A stretch of 64,000 nt of DNA from Penium margaritaceum (lineage: Eukaryota > Streptophyta > Zygnematophyceae > Desmidiales > Peniaceae), in assembly GCA_023375785.1 (NCBI GenBank), contig SZWC01000521.1:1-64000 (forward strand), in the 5' to 3' direction. Shown here in pieces: positions 32,896 to 44,117 of this stretch. The notes below the pieces were generated by a model. That model was not told where the DNA came from and did not search any database. It saw only the letters and a list, made by a program, of their open reading frames with translations. Position 1 is the stretch's first letter, and every line of letters starts with the position of its first letter. The translations under genes and the position numbers were made by a program.

Positions 32896-33880
32896 ATGGC
32901 GCAGAAGGAGAAGCAGCCCATTCAGAAGTATGCGGGCGGCCCGGGCTTCGGGCTATGGAGGTGGCACTTTGAACTGCACCTCTCGCATAAAGGGCTGCTG
33001 GACGTCATGTTGGGAAAGGAGGTGCTCACAGAGGCGACTGCTACGGACACGGAGAAGCAGGCCTTCGAAAAGAAGAACACGGAGGCGCTCATGCTCCTGG
33101 TGTCCAGGACAGCCGAGTCGTAGTGGGGCTACTTGGGGCTCTGTGTCATCCACCAATCCAAGTCGCTCGCGAACAAAATCTTCGCGATGAAGCGACTCCT
33201 CACGGTGAGAATCGAGGAGGGAGATGATGTCATCTCCGCCATGCAGCAGATCGAGTCGCTTGCCTCGCAATGCAATGACATGGGGTGGAAGATTGACACG
33301 CAGCTGCAAGCGATGGCCCTCCTCATGGCCCTACCTGACAGTTGGGGTCCTCTCATCACCGTTCTCGGAGGATGGTCGGAGGACAAGCTCACCTATGGCN
33401 AACAAAATCTTCGCGATGAAGCGACTCCTCACGGTGAGAATCGAGGAGGGAGATGATGTCATCTCCGCCATGCAGCAGATCGAGTCGCTTGCCTCGCAAT
33501 GCAATGACATGGGGTGGAAGATCGACACGTAACTGCAGGCGATGGCCCTCCTCATGGCCCTACCTGACAGTTGGGGTCCTCTCATCACCGTTCTCGGAGG
33601 ATGGTCGGAGGACAAGCTCACCTATGGCGCGGTCGCAGGGTACATCCGCAACGAGGCGCACCGGCGGAGCTGCGGGGAGTCCTCGTCTTCCTCATCGGCC
33701 CTTGTCACCAAAATGCGTGGTGGCGGAAGCGGGGGCCGAGGAAGTGGCGGAAAGGGCGGCGACAAGAAGGGCGCCAAGAAAGGTGCGTGCCGCAATTGCG
33801 GCAAGGAGGGCCATTGGGCCCGTGAGTGCCCGGAGGAGGCGAAGACCGGCGGCAAAAATAGCAAGGGCATATCGCTCCTC
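32896..33880 (+). pseudogene. G gag with zinc knuckle, fossil
   Basis: The start MAQKEKQPIQKYAGGPGFG is followed by the Copia gag pattern LWRWHFELHLSHKGLLDVML. Then come SLANKIFAMKRLLTVRIEEGD, LPDSWGPLITVLGGW, a G/K-rich spacer, and the knuckle CRNCGKEGHWAREC (about 33790-33835). Part of the capsid region is present twice because of the assembly overlap at 33172-33628. Confidence 0.88.
33400..33400. other. Single-N assembly gap between near-identical 228-bp copies
   Basis: 33172-33399 and 33401-33628 repeat the same part of G gag. The pattern is the same as at 7348 and 26464, so an unmerged contig overlap is likely. Confidence 0.88.
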
Positions 33881-33899
33881 AACGGCAACAAGAACTACT

Positions 33900-34306
33900 T
33901 CCTCAAGAAGGCCAATAGGCGGTGCCTGGATTCCGGGGCCGAGGAGCACACCCAAGTCGAGAAGGTGGGGTTCGTCACCTACGAGAAGTCCTCCAAGTCA
34001 ATAGTGGTCGCGAACGACAAAGTCGAGCTGGCGGCCGGCCAAGGCGACGTGGAGGTGGAAGTTGTGGTGGGTGGTAAGAAAAAGCTCTGCACAATCCGTG
34101 ATGTGCAGCATGTCCCCGGCCTGGCTGACATCCTGAGTGTTTGCCGCTTGACGGACAAGGGATATGAGGTGCTCTTCCAAAGGAAAGGCGCAGTGGTGCG
34201 CATCGACGGCGACGGCGAGGTCGTGCTGGAGGCAAAGCGTGAGGGCGGTCTCTACATCGTGGAGACCAAGGTGGTCCCCACGGCATCCGACGCAGTAGAT
34301 TCGTAG
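33900..34306 (+). pseudogene. G protease, fossil
   Basis: CLDSGAEEHTQVEKVGFVTY carries the D-S-G protease signature, followed by VANDKVELAAGQGDVEVEV and the LADILSVCRLTDKGYEVLF stretch. It lies between the knuckle and the pre-integrase motif, as expected for Copia. Confidence 0.88.
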
Positions 34307-34319
34307 GAGCGTGTCATCA

Positions 34320-35095
34320 ACATGGCCAAGGGAGGAAGCACTGATCTGGAGCTCTGGCACCGACGGTTGGGGCATTCGGCGCTCGCAACCGTTAAGGAGA
34401 TGGCGAAGCGCAACATGGTGCGCGACCTCGTCATCGACGGTGCAGACGCGGCAGCAGATGTAGCAGCGTACAAAAAGTGCGAGCCTTGCATTTTGGGCTA
34501 GGCGCGGCGCAAGCCGTTCAACGAGAACGCGGCTCGCGCAAAGGACCTCCTGGAGGTTGTGCACAGCAACGTGTGCGGATCGTTCAAAACACCGTCAAAC
34601 GGCGGTTTGAGATACTTTGTCACCTTTATTGACGAGTGCAGCAGGAAGCTCTACTTGTACTTCATGAAGCGGAAAGGCGAGGTCCCGGACCGGCTGAAGG
34701 AGTACGTCGCAGCGGTGGAGAGGCAGACTGGCCGGAAGGTCAGAGCGCTACTCAGCGACAATAGCGGAGAGTACGTGGGCTGCAGCGGGTGGATGAAGCA
34801 GCAAGGCATCAAGTGGGAACCCACTATGCCATACTCGCCACAGTCCAACGGAGTGGCGGAGCGGGCGAACCAGACGCTGCTCAACATGGTGCGGACCATG
34901 CTTGTGGATGCGGGGTTGCCACGAGGTTTTTGGGCGGAGGCTGTGCGTACAGCAAGCTACACCATCAATCTCACCCCAACAGCGGTGCTAAAGGGTAAGG
35001 GCGGATGGAAGACGCCGCAGGAGGTTTGGAGCGGGCGCAAGCCAAACGCGGCGCACCTGAAGGTGTTCGGGTGCAAGGTGCACACGATGGTGTAG
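34320..35095 (+). pseudogene. G GAG-pre-integrase and integrase core, fossil
   Basis: DLELWHRRLGHSALATVKEM opens the pre-integrase, followed by the CEPCIL zinc motif. The DDE core (34559-35095, 178 residues open) has YFVTFIDECSRKLYLYFMKR, LLSDNSGEYVGC and MPYSPQSNGVAERANQTLLN, and ends with FGCKVHTMV. It would have joined cDNA to host DNA. Confidence 0.9.
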
Positions 35096-35119
35096 GCGGC
35101 GCAACGACGCGACAGTAAG

Positions 35120-37129
35120 TTGGAACTGCAGGCAAAGCCGTGCTTGTTCCTCGGCTACAAGAGTGCGCAAAAGGCGCATCGGCTCTCGGACCCGCGCACG
35201 CAAGAGATCATCCGCACCCGTGACGTCGAGTTCGACGAGCAGCAAAGCTTCAGCAGCAGCAGCAACGACATGAGCGTCGGGAATACTCCAAAACAGGGAG
35301 AGTGGTTCCAGCTCCTTGACTACGAGGAGGAGCCGGCGGACGCGGAGGTCGATGATGTGGCGTGGGAGCGCGGCGGTGCAACAGGTGCAGTAGCCGACGT
35401 GGAGGACTCCGATGACGATGCAGCTGGGCTAGAGATCCGGCGGAATGATCCATCGAAGGAGGCACCACAGGTGCTGAAGCGCGCACTCCCGGTGGAGTTT
35501 GCGTCGGGCGTCGGAGAAAAATCCTCCGGACGCGCCGCCCGTGCAGTTGATGGTTCACTAGAGCGGGAAGAATCCTCGGGAAGCCGTCCGGTTGATGATT
35601 CACCGGAGCGAGCTGAGTCGGAAGGATCGCAGCAGAGTGACGAGACGCCGCCAAGACTGCCGCACCGCAGCGGGAGGTTGCGGAGAGCGGGGAAGCGTTT
35701 TGACGCAGGCACCGGTCGATGGATCGGCATGACGCGGTGCATGCTGGCTGCATCAACGGAACCGACGGCTGTGCAAGAGGCGCTTGCGCAGCCCGAGGGG
35801 GAGCAGTGGGACGCCGCCATCAAGTCGGAGTTGGCGTCCATTGCTAAAAACGACACGCGGCAGCTGGTTGATAGGCCAAAAGACGCCAAGGTCATTGGCT
35901 CCAAGTGGGTCTTCAAGACCAAGTTCACGAAAGAAGGTGTGGTTGACAAGTACAATGCGTGGCTCGTGGCGAAGGGGTACGCACAGCGTAAGGGCGAGCA
36001 CTACGATGAGACGTTCACCCCCGTCGCCAAGTTCACAAGCATCCGGGCGATCCTTGCGGTGGCAGCCGCGAAGGACATGGAGCTCCATCAAGTGGACGTA
36101 AAGACGGCCTTCCTCAATGGCATCATCGACAAGGAAATCTACATGGAGGTGCCGGAGGGAGTGGAGGTGCGGGAGGGCAAGGTGTGCAAGCTGCGGAAGT
36201 CCTTGTACGGGCTAAAACAATCGCCCCGATGTTGGTACCAACAGATGGAAAGCTTCATGGCACAACTCAGCTTCAAGCGCTGTGAGGCGGATCATAGTGT
36301 GTACGCACGTACACAGATTGTCGCAATCTACGTGGACGATCTGATCTTGTGCTCCTCAAAACTGCCGAGCCTACAGCAGCTGAAAGAGCAGCTGAGCAGC
36401 AGGTTCCAGATGTCAGACATGGGGGAGCTGGAGTTCTACCTCGGGGTGAGCATTACGCGGAACCGGAGGGCGCGCACGCTTGAGCTGGGGCAGGCCAAAT
36501 ACGTGGCCGAGGTACTGAAGCGGTACGGCATGGAGGACTTCAAACCAGCGTGCAGTCCTGTCTGCACGACCTGTAAACTGAGTGCGGCAATGGCGCTGCA
36601 AACAAAAGAGGAGCGGGAGGATATTGCAAGGGTGCCTTACCAATCGGCGGTGGTCAGCCTCATGTACGCCATGGTGGCGACTCGACCGGACCTGGCCTAC
36701 GCGATGGGCCAAGTGAGCAGGTACGTGGCCGATCCAGGGCCACTACACTGGCAGGCGGTCAAGCGCATCCTCCGCTACCTGCAGGCAACGCGGCACGCGC
36801 GCCTGAGGTTCGACGGCAAGGGGCGGGCGGACCCCTTGTGTCTGGTCTGCTACACGGATGCAGACTACGTTGGGGATGTGGACAAGCAGAAGTCAACATC
36901 CGGCAACGTGTTCTTCCTCGCTAGTGCAGCGGTCTCGTGGTGCAACAGGAAGCAGGATTGCGTCGCCACCTCCACAGTGGAAGCAGAGCTCATCGCGCTG
37001 GCTGAGGCGGTCAAGGAGGCGGTGTGGCTTCGTAGGTTGCTGGGGGAGCTGGGCGTGCCGCAACTTGAGCCTACGGTGGTGCAAGAGGACAACACCGGCT
37101 CCATCTCGCTGACCAACAACCCGACGTAG
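35120..37129 (+). pseudogene. G linker, reverse transcriptase and RNase H, longest open frame in the window
   Basis: This is a 669-residue open frame. It starts in the linker (FLGYKSAQKAHRL) and passes through an acidic S/E-rich spacer. RT follows from about residue 230: GSKWVFKTKFTKEG, VDVKTAFLNGIIDKEIYMEV and the catalytic IYVDDLILCSS. The connection SLMYAMVATRPDLAYAMGQV comes next. RNase H has CYTDADYVGDVDKQKSTSG and EDNTGSISLTNNPT. The remaining RNase H tail (to about 37330) holds the motif NMLADCLTKAQPADRH. It is the best-preserved pol in the window. Confidence 0.93.
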
Positions 37130-37383
37130 CACAAGAGGACGAAGCACATCGATGTGTGTTATCACTATGCACGGGGCATGGTCGAGAAAGGGGCAGGTGG
37201 TGCTGCAGCACTGTAGCACACACAACATGCTTGCGGATTGCTTGACCAAAGCGCAACCCGCGGACCGGCACGCGATGACCGTGGCCGGACTTGGGATGAC
37301 CAGCTATGGCGGGCTGGAGGGTGCAGCAGAAGATGAGTGAAAGCAAGCAGGAGCAGCGGGTATGGCAGGTGCAAGGGGGAGAA

Positions 37384-38359
37384 TGTTGAAAAACTGCCCC
37401 TCGGCATGCCCAAGTGCGGCGCCGGGAGGCGCTGACGAGCCGCCAGAAAGTGGAAACGCCGCTCCGGCGGATCTGGCGACTCGAGAATTGCTCAGATCCT
37501 AAAATGGAGGATTGTAACTTAAATTTGACAAGTCGCTGAATCCGGTGGAAGTTGTTTCGCCGGAATCGGACAAGTATCGAGGGAGATATGGCCTTCCAAA
37601 GTTGGGGTGTGCACAGCGACTCTGAGAGCCGGCTGCGACTCGAAATCCGGTCGATAATCGACCAGACCGAGTAACAAAAACACCATCTGGAGAAAATGCT
37701 CTGATAGGACTGCCGAGGCGTCCGGTGGATGATCCGCCTGATCAGGTTGATCATCCACCGGATCCAGTAGTGCAGGTTGTTACTGAGGTACTCAGCCAAA
37801 AACCCGGCTTGGTGTCCGAAACTCAGTAGTAGGTTTTGTTACTCGGGGACTTAGTCAAAATTTTGACTGCAGGTCCACGGACAAGTTTCAAACCTCGTCA
37901 CACCCCATCACCAAACGCGACCCAAAAGTGGGTAGGGTGCATAGAAATAGTGCAGGGGACCCCCACACCATGTGCAATGGGATATGCGCCTTGGGAAAGG
38001 CGCTTCGCACGTGAACGAAGGTGCCACGGCGAGTGGCGGCGTCAGGCTTCTGTGGTGGGTGAGACCTGCGCTTCGGCAAGCATAACTTTGCCTACGCTTG
38101 GCCGAATTATGCACGGTTTAGTGCGTTGGAGAGCTCATGACTAGCCCTATAAATGTTGTGATAATGTATATGTTAGAAAACTAACACAAGATGACGTTAT
38201 TCCCTTCGCAAACTGACTGTCTCTTAATTCCTGCACACAACGCGTGAGGCGACCAGAAAGCTCACACTCAGTCTCAGATTCGCCCAAAACAGTAGACGTG
38301 AACCACTAGAGACAATCAGATAAACTTCGGGACCGCACCACGTGGATCTCATCCTGACA
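37384..38359 (+). repeat. 3' LTR of G
   Basis: 976 bp, preceded by the purine tract GCAAGGGGGAGAA and followed by TATCC. It is the same length as the solo LTR H. Confidence 0.93.
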
Positions 38360-38595
38360 TATCCCGCCACCTATGGCGGGTACCAGATTCCACCCACCCA
38401 ATACCCGATTTTCGGGCTAGGCTAGCTTTTTGAATACTCACTCAAATCGGGCGATTCAAAGCTCGATCCTACATGGAAAAATCCACGAAATCCAAATCTA
38501 AAGTCAGATTAGGTGTTCAACCACTCCTCAGTGGTCTAAACAGGGAGTAAAATCAACGGCACTCATGGCAAGGGGCACACCATGTCAACATCCGA

Positions 38596-39523
38596 GACAG
38601 CCTCATCACCTCGTCCAAACACGGTGAGATTTCCTTCCCATTCCCCACAACACACATCGGAGGGAGGGGAGGTTTTGCTGTGGTGGAGGCTCCCTCAACC
38701 CACTTCCTTTCTCCTCTCACCGACGACATTGTTGCAGTGTCCATCTCTCTAACTCATGCTATTTCTCTGTCATCATTGACGTCGCGGCCGTCCCAGTAGC
38801 CACCTTTGCAAGAGCATCCCGCGCCCCTGCCTCCACCTTGGCAGGCCGGACCACGGAAGCCTACACATAGGTGGCCGTGGTCATTGACCACGTCTCAGGA
38901 GGAGATACAAACATTTGAACCCAAATCATTTGCTGCTGCATCATCCATTGCTTCCTCCATTGCATCATTGGCGTCTATAGCACTAGCTTTCACAACAGCT
39001 ATCCGCACCTCAACAGCCTAATTTGCTACATCATCAACATCTACATCGTCGGCTGCACTCAGCCTTGTGACAATTGTTATCTTCATTGCTGCTGCTCTTT
39101 CCAACTTGGGTGCGACATTAATGGCTAGAACCCTTGCCTTAGTCTTCCCAACTGTCTCGGCTGTGTCTGTTACCTATGTTACCTGTGCTGCCTTTGTTCC
39201 ACCTCTCCTTGCCTTTCTTTGCTCCCCTCAAGCCCTATCATGAAATCCTTGCTAGCATGCACTATCTCTGCTCTTGTGCTTGTTCTAATCTTGCTGTGTC
39301 TGCTCTGTACTTAGAGTGGGGTTGGATACAATCCTACAATGCTCTCATCTCGTAGCGTCAACTGAATCGTGCTCCTGAGGCCCGGTGGGAGGCTGAGGAT
39401 CTCCTCAACTTGGCACAGAATAATCGTGGTGCCTTTGCTGATGAGGTTGTTGCTATTGTGCTAAAGTATTTGTCGACTACATCTGTTGCTACTACTACTG
39501 GCTCCACAACTGGCACTAGTTCT
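38596..39523 (+). other. O2 segment between F and E, no domain recognised
   Basis: A C/T-rich stretch of coding-like sequence. The last 200 bp encode ARWEAEDLLNLAQNNRGAF-type helical residues in one frame, ending at the E target site GTTCT. No domain is recognised. Its place between two dated insertions makes it part of the older O2 layer. Confidence 0.4.
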
Positions 39524-39662
39524 TGTTGATAGTTTTTGCCCCTTATTCAATGTTTTAGGACGGATCAGGAATGCTCTGCCCCTTGTGGAGGTGTGACCCT
39601 TGGATTCGCGGTGATGTGACTGAACTATGCGCTGTCTCATGTGAAATATGACCTGTGAGTAC

Positions 39663-39740
39663 GCAATGTAGGTGAGTGGTTACCTTGGCCATTTTGTTGA
39701 TTTGGCCAAGTTAGAGGTCATGAGTCCGATCCTGGCCCCA
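39663..39740 (+). other. tRNA-like box unit in the E LTR
   Basis: GTAGGTGAGTGGTTACC resembles box A, and GTCATGAGTCCGATCCTGG resembles a T-arm with box B. The 3' LTR copy (45775-45860) reads GGAGTTTGATCCTGG, with a clear 5-bp T-stem. The match is weaker than in the B family. Confidence 0.45.
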
Positions 39741-39745
39741 TGCAT

Positions 39746-40721
39746 TGTTGAAGATTACCCCTCTGCATGCCCAAGTGCAGCGCTGGGAGACGCCGATGAG
39801 CCGCCAGAGAGAAGAAATCCCTTGTCGATGGATCTGGCGACTCAAGGATTCCTTGGATCCTAAAATGGAGGATTGCCCCTGAAAGTTGACAGGTCGTTGA
39901 ATCCGGTGGAAGTTGGTTCACCAGAATCGGACTAGTAACAAGGGAGATATGGGCTTCCAAAGTTGGGGTGTGCACGACGGCTCTAGGAGCCGGCCGCGGT
40001 TCGACTTCCGGTGAATAATTGACCGGAACGAGTAACAAAATGCCATCTTGGGATTTTGCTCCGGCAGATCTGCCGAGGCGTCCGGTGGATGATTCGTCGG
40101 ATTTCAGGAGTGCAATTTTTTACTGAGGGACTTAGCCAAAATCCTTGCTCGGAGTCCAAAACTCAGTAGTACAGTTTGTTACTTGGGGACTTTTCAGAAT
40201 TCCGACTGGAGGTCCGCGAACATGTTTCGACCCACATCAATCCCCATCACCAAATTCGATGATGAATTCATGGAAACAGAATCCAAAGGCGCAAGGGGCA
40301 CTGCCACTACGTGTAGGGCCATCTGAGCCTCCGGAATGGCGTTTTGATGGGTCCTTGATGTGTGAGGGCGCTTCGGTGGGCGACGTGGTGCGCGCCGCCA
40401 ACTGAGCAGCTGGTTTGGGGTGCTGCGCTTCGATTAACGTAGCGGGAGCTACGGTTATCCAAATCACGTACGGTTTGGTGCGTTGGAGTGCTCATGACTA
40501 GCCCTACAAATGTTTAGATCTTGTCTATGTTAGAAAATAATGCAAAATTGCGTTCTTCCCTTCACAAGAGTGAATGTCTCACATTTGTCTTCAATTGCCA
40601 GAAACATAGCATGAGGCGACCAGAAAGCTCACGCTTAGACTCAGAACCACCCGCACAAAACATAGCCGTGAGCACGGAAGACCCGTCGGGCCATGTTGGA
40701 ACCGGACCCTGGTTTCTGACA
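39746..40721 (+). mobile_element. H: solo LTR of the G family
   Basis: 976 bp, starting TGTTGAAGATTACCCC and ending TTCTGACA. It matches the G LTRs in length and along its sequence. It lacks any internal region and is flanked by TGCAT (39741-39745) and TGCAC (40722-40726), a target duplication with one mismatch. Solo LTRs arise by recombination between the two LTRs of a full element. Confidence 0.9.
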
Positions 40722-41475
40722 TGCACATCTTGTTTTCTATGGAAGCTTCCAAGAATGAAAGTACGTAGCTTCTTGGACGCTACATGGTTCGTCTGTCACC
40801 TCGACAGGATGCTTATGTGTCAAGCCCACAGTGCGAGTCTATTGGTCATGTGGATGGTTCAGGCAACTTCCCAGGAATGTGGTTTGGAGTTCTAGGATTG
40901 GACATACAACTATAAAAGGACTTGTCTTGCATGCTGATTAATTAACCCTTGCTTGATGCTCTCTTGCGTATCGATGGCTTGAGCTCCTCTTGAGATGTAA
41001 TGCTAAGGCGTTAGTACTCTTGAAAGTGAAGTGTATTCCTTATTCAGTTTGGGGTGCATGACACATGTCAAAAAAGGAAGAATGTCTAAAACCCTTTGTG
41101 AGATTTTTGGTTTTGCGGCTTCCCTGCCAAAGGTGTTAGCTCAGTAGCTAACAAAGAGTTATGGGTCCTTTCCTCTGGTTAGGGAAGTTCCACACACCCA
41201 ACCGCTAAGGTCACAAGCAGTGCCTTCGCTCTCACCCAACTTCTCTATTTACAGGGCAACATCAGTAAGAGGGGAATGCAACACATCTGCATATTTCTAC
41301 CTTGGGAGCTAACATCAGCCTACATCAACAAACATCAGCCTACATCTGCTTGCAACGGCCATCGTGAACAAGGGAAGCAGTTTCCTTTTCTGACCGATAG
41401 CCTACATTGGCCTGAAACACAGGTTCATCGGTATCAAGAACAGGTGCAACAACTGTAGCAGTTGTAGTTGTAGGG

Positions 41476-42240
41476 ATGGTAGGGACAGGGGAACCAGGGA
41501 ATCATTCGCCCATCCTCAACTTTGATGGAGAGGGGTCTGCATTCTGGAAGTGGCAATTTGAGATCATCATGGATGACAAAGATCTGCTAGGATATCTTGA
41601 CGGAACAGTCCCAGCACCAAAGGAGGAGGTTGCTGACCTTTTGGCATGGATCAAGCTCAACAAGAAGGCTCTCGCCATTCTTGTGTCCTCCATACAACCC
41701 TCAATCCTTTCACATAGCGGTTGTACAGTGGCAGCTTCCGCATATGTCAAACTTGGCAAGGTGTTTCAGTCCTCCTCACTTGCCAACCGTCTCTTCATTC
41801 TACAAAACCTTGACTTGGTGAAGGGGAGGATGTCTCCGTCTTTATGCAGAGGTTTGAGACGCTCTTGCAACAAGCCAGTTGCATGGGGTGGGACCTAAAA
41901 TCCGATATGCAGGCCATGATGTTTTTGAAGACGCTGCCGGAAAGCTGGGGCCTCATGATAACAGTGATTATAGGGTGGACTGAAGATATAGTTTCCTACA
42001 CCACCATCTCCGAGTATGTGCGGAATGAAGCCATGCGTCATAGCAGTAGTGAAGCAAACAAACATGCCTTTGCCTCACACAGCAGTAGCACCTTCCGAAA
42101 TACCTCCTCCTCTGGATACAAGGGAAATAACAGCACTAGCAACAGTGGAAGGGGTGCAAAGCGCCTAGGACACTGCCATAACTATGGCAAGGTTGGACTC
42201 TAGGCTCGAGAGTGCCGTTCACCCAAGAGAGAGGGAGGAG
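41476..42240 (+). pseudogene. E gag with zinc-knuckle remnant, fossil
   Basis: ILNFDGEGSAFWKWQFEIIM and DDKDLLGYLDG (41515-41610) open a Copia gag. LPESWGLMITVIIGWTEDIV follows at about 41930-41990, and then an S/N/G-rich spacer and the knuckle start CHNYGK (about 42175). The order and spacing are typical, and the tail is worn. Confidence 0.87.
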
Positions 42241-42287
42241 ACAGGGATGAATCACGAGGGGGAAATGGTGGGAAGGATCCTACAAGC

Positions 42288-42755
42288 TTGATGGCTGAGT
42301 GTGCCACCAAAAAAGGGAGGGCGATACTCAGGCCAGGAGCCTACGGCCTTGACTCGGGCACAAATGAGCACACCACTTACGAGAAGAGAGACTTCATCTC
42401 TCTTGCTCCATGCAACAAGAGCTTCAGAGTCACCAACGGCAAGGTTGAGGTAGATGAGGGGATTGGTGACAAGCTTGTCACAGTGGGTGCCAACGGTGGA
42501 GATTCCGACCTCAAGCTAGAGGGGGTGGTCTACTTGCCCTCCTTCACAGCCAACCTGCTCTGCATCTCTAAGATAACTGACCATGACATGATAGTGGTCT
42601 TCAGAGAGAAGGAAGCGGTGATAGTCCCTACCAAGGACATCAACATCTCATACTGTGCCAAGAAGATTTTCTCACAGGTTCCTCAAGTTGATAGACTCTA
42701 CATCTTGAAGACCAAAACGACAACTTCAATGGCTGAGTATTTAGTCTTTGGTTAG
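42288..42755 (+). pseudogene. E protease region, fossil
   Basis: A 155-residue frame with YGLDSGTNEHTTYEKRDF (D-S-G signature) and FRVTNGKVEVDEGIGD. Downstream it has LPSFTANLLCISKITDHDMIV and QVPQVDRLYILKTK. The last pattern also occurs in element C. Confidence 0.85.
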
Positions 42756-44100
42756 GAGTGATGACGAGGAGAGCATCGATGCAGACTCCGATGAGGAAGG
42801 ACATGTTGGAACAGCGGAAGCACTGGCTGAAGATGATTCGGCAACAAAACCACAAGTAAATGCAACCACCGAGGCTGTTCATTCTAGCCTGTGCACATCC
42901 TCCAAGAACCTGTGGTACAGGCGCTTTGGGAACGTGGCTCATCGCACATTGGAGCTCATGGGAAAGCAGGAGCTACTGCGTGGGATGTAGCTAGGTGATG
43001 AGGCGGAGGGAGCCGGGATCATGTGTGAGCCATGCCTTCAAGGCAAGGCAAAAAGGAAACCCTTCAAGCGGAATGGAAAACGTGCTCTCGCACCTCTTGA
43101 TCCCATCCACTCTGACGTGTGTGGTCCCTTTTGCATAATGTCAAATGGAGGCAACAGATATTTCCTCACATGCATCGATGATAACAGCCGCAAAGTCTGG
43201 ATATACTTTCTGGAAATGAAAAGTGAGGTGAAGGAGAAGCTGTAGGCCTTCGTTGGTATGGTTGAGCGACAGAGTGGAAAGAAGGTGAAAGCATTTAGGA
43301 CAGACAATGGGGGAGAGTACGAAGCCTGTAGGGAGTGGCTCTATTCACCTCAAAGCAATGCCATAGCAGATAGGATGAACTAGACCCTCCTGGCATGACA
43401 AGGTGCATGCTCTTTGATGCCAAGTTGCCTCCAAGGTTCTGGGTAGAAGCAGCACGTACGGCTACCTATCTTGTGAACCCCACACCTGCAGCAGCTCTGT
43501 GAAGGAGAGGCAAGAAGCAGCAGAAACAACAAGTGAAGACGCCTCAAGAAGCATGATTCGGCAGGAAGCTGGACGCCTCCCACCTCAAGGTGTTCGGTTG
43601 CATCGACTTTGCCAAGGTCCAGGCCGGTGAGGGCCCTAGAAAGCTCGATGCAAGAGCACGAAATTGTGTTTTCATCAGCTATGACACCGCCCACAAATCT
43701 TATTGACTATGGGACAAAGGAGCCAAGAAGGTCATCTGCAACAAAGACGTGGATTTCTATAAAATGTCTTCAAGTAAGAAAGAGCTTCTAGAACTTGAGA
43801 AAACTCCAAAACAAGGAGAGTGGCTCACTCTCCTTGAGGAGGGAGATAAAGCACCAGCACAATGGCATGGGATGGGTGTTGCAACAGGGAGAGGAGCTCA
43901 TGAAGATGACTCAGAGGAATCAGAATCTGATTTGGACGTATCCGATCTTCAGCAACATGAAGGGGATGCCTCTCCCATCATCAACAACGAACCAAACCAC
44001 CAGCCTCCACATCAGTAGCACCAGCCACTAGGTTCAATGAGCAGGTAACGCCTCAAAGTACCTCAACAACAGTACGACGCAGATAGTGGAGTATGGACAG
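42748..44100 (+). pseudogene. E pre-integrase, integrase and linker, fossil
   Basis: NLWYRRFGNVAHRTLELM opens the pre-integrase (about 42905), with CEPCLQGKAKRKPFKRNGKR following (43025). Integrase core motifs are SDVCGPFCIMSNGGNRYFLT and FRTDNGGEYEAC, with SPQSNAIADRMN-type residues (43345-43380). The linker holds VFGCIDFAKVQ (43595) and an acidic D/E/S-rich tail (43890-44010). Confidence 0.85.
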
Positions 44101-44117
44101 GCTTCAACTATTCATTC

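Larger units (their letters stand above)
31821..38359 (+). mobile_element. G: full-length Copia element inserted in the F 5' LTR
   Basis: The LTRs at 31821-32773 (953 bp) and 37384-38359 (976 bp) start TGTTGAAAAA and end CTGACA. The target duplication TATCC is at 31816-31820 and 38360-38364. The primer site AAAGGGTTATGGGCCCAC (32774 on) is of the half-tRNA-Met type. A purine tract, GCAAGGGGGAGAA, precedes the 3' LTR. All Copia parts are present: gag, knuckle, protease, integrase, RT and RNase H. About five breaks, plus an assembly duplication in gag around an N at 33400. LTR divergence is about 8-9%. H and K belong to the same family. Confidence 0.94.
26007..38590 (-). mobile_element. F: Copia element on the minus strand, hosting element G in its 5' LTR
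   Basis: The target duplication TCCGA lies at 26002-26006 and 38591-38595. The left (3') LTR is 26007-27038. Once a 307-bp assembly duplication and one N are discounted, it is 724 bp. The right (5') LTR is 31323-31820 plus 38365-38590, also 724 bp, split by G. The primer site (31306-31322, minus strand AAGGGTTATGGGCCCACG) matches the anticodon arm of initiator tRNA-Met. All Copia domains are present on the minus strand: gag, knuckle, protease, integrase, RT and RNase H. LTR divergence is about 8%. There are roughly six or more breaks. Confidence 0.92.
31323..38590 (-). repeat. 5' LTR of F, interrupted by G
   Basis: The LTR lies in two blocks, 31323-31820 and 38365-38590. Together they match the 3' LTR in length (724 bp). 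G and its TATCC duplication separate them. Confidence 0.9.
39524..41153 (+). repeat. 5' LTR of E, interrupted by H
   Basis: Two blocks, 39524-39745 and 40727-41153, give 649 bp. The first contains a tRNA-like unit (39663-39740) with an A-box-like TGAGTGGTTA and a T-arm-like GAGTCCGATCC. Confidence 0.9.

Noticed and set aside
33400-33628. A repeated domain within G gag
   Set aside because: The repeat is centred on a single N, like the other assembly overlaps, and is not seen in related gags.
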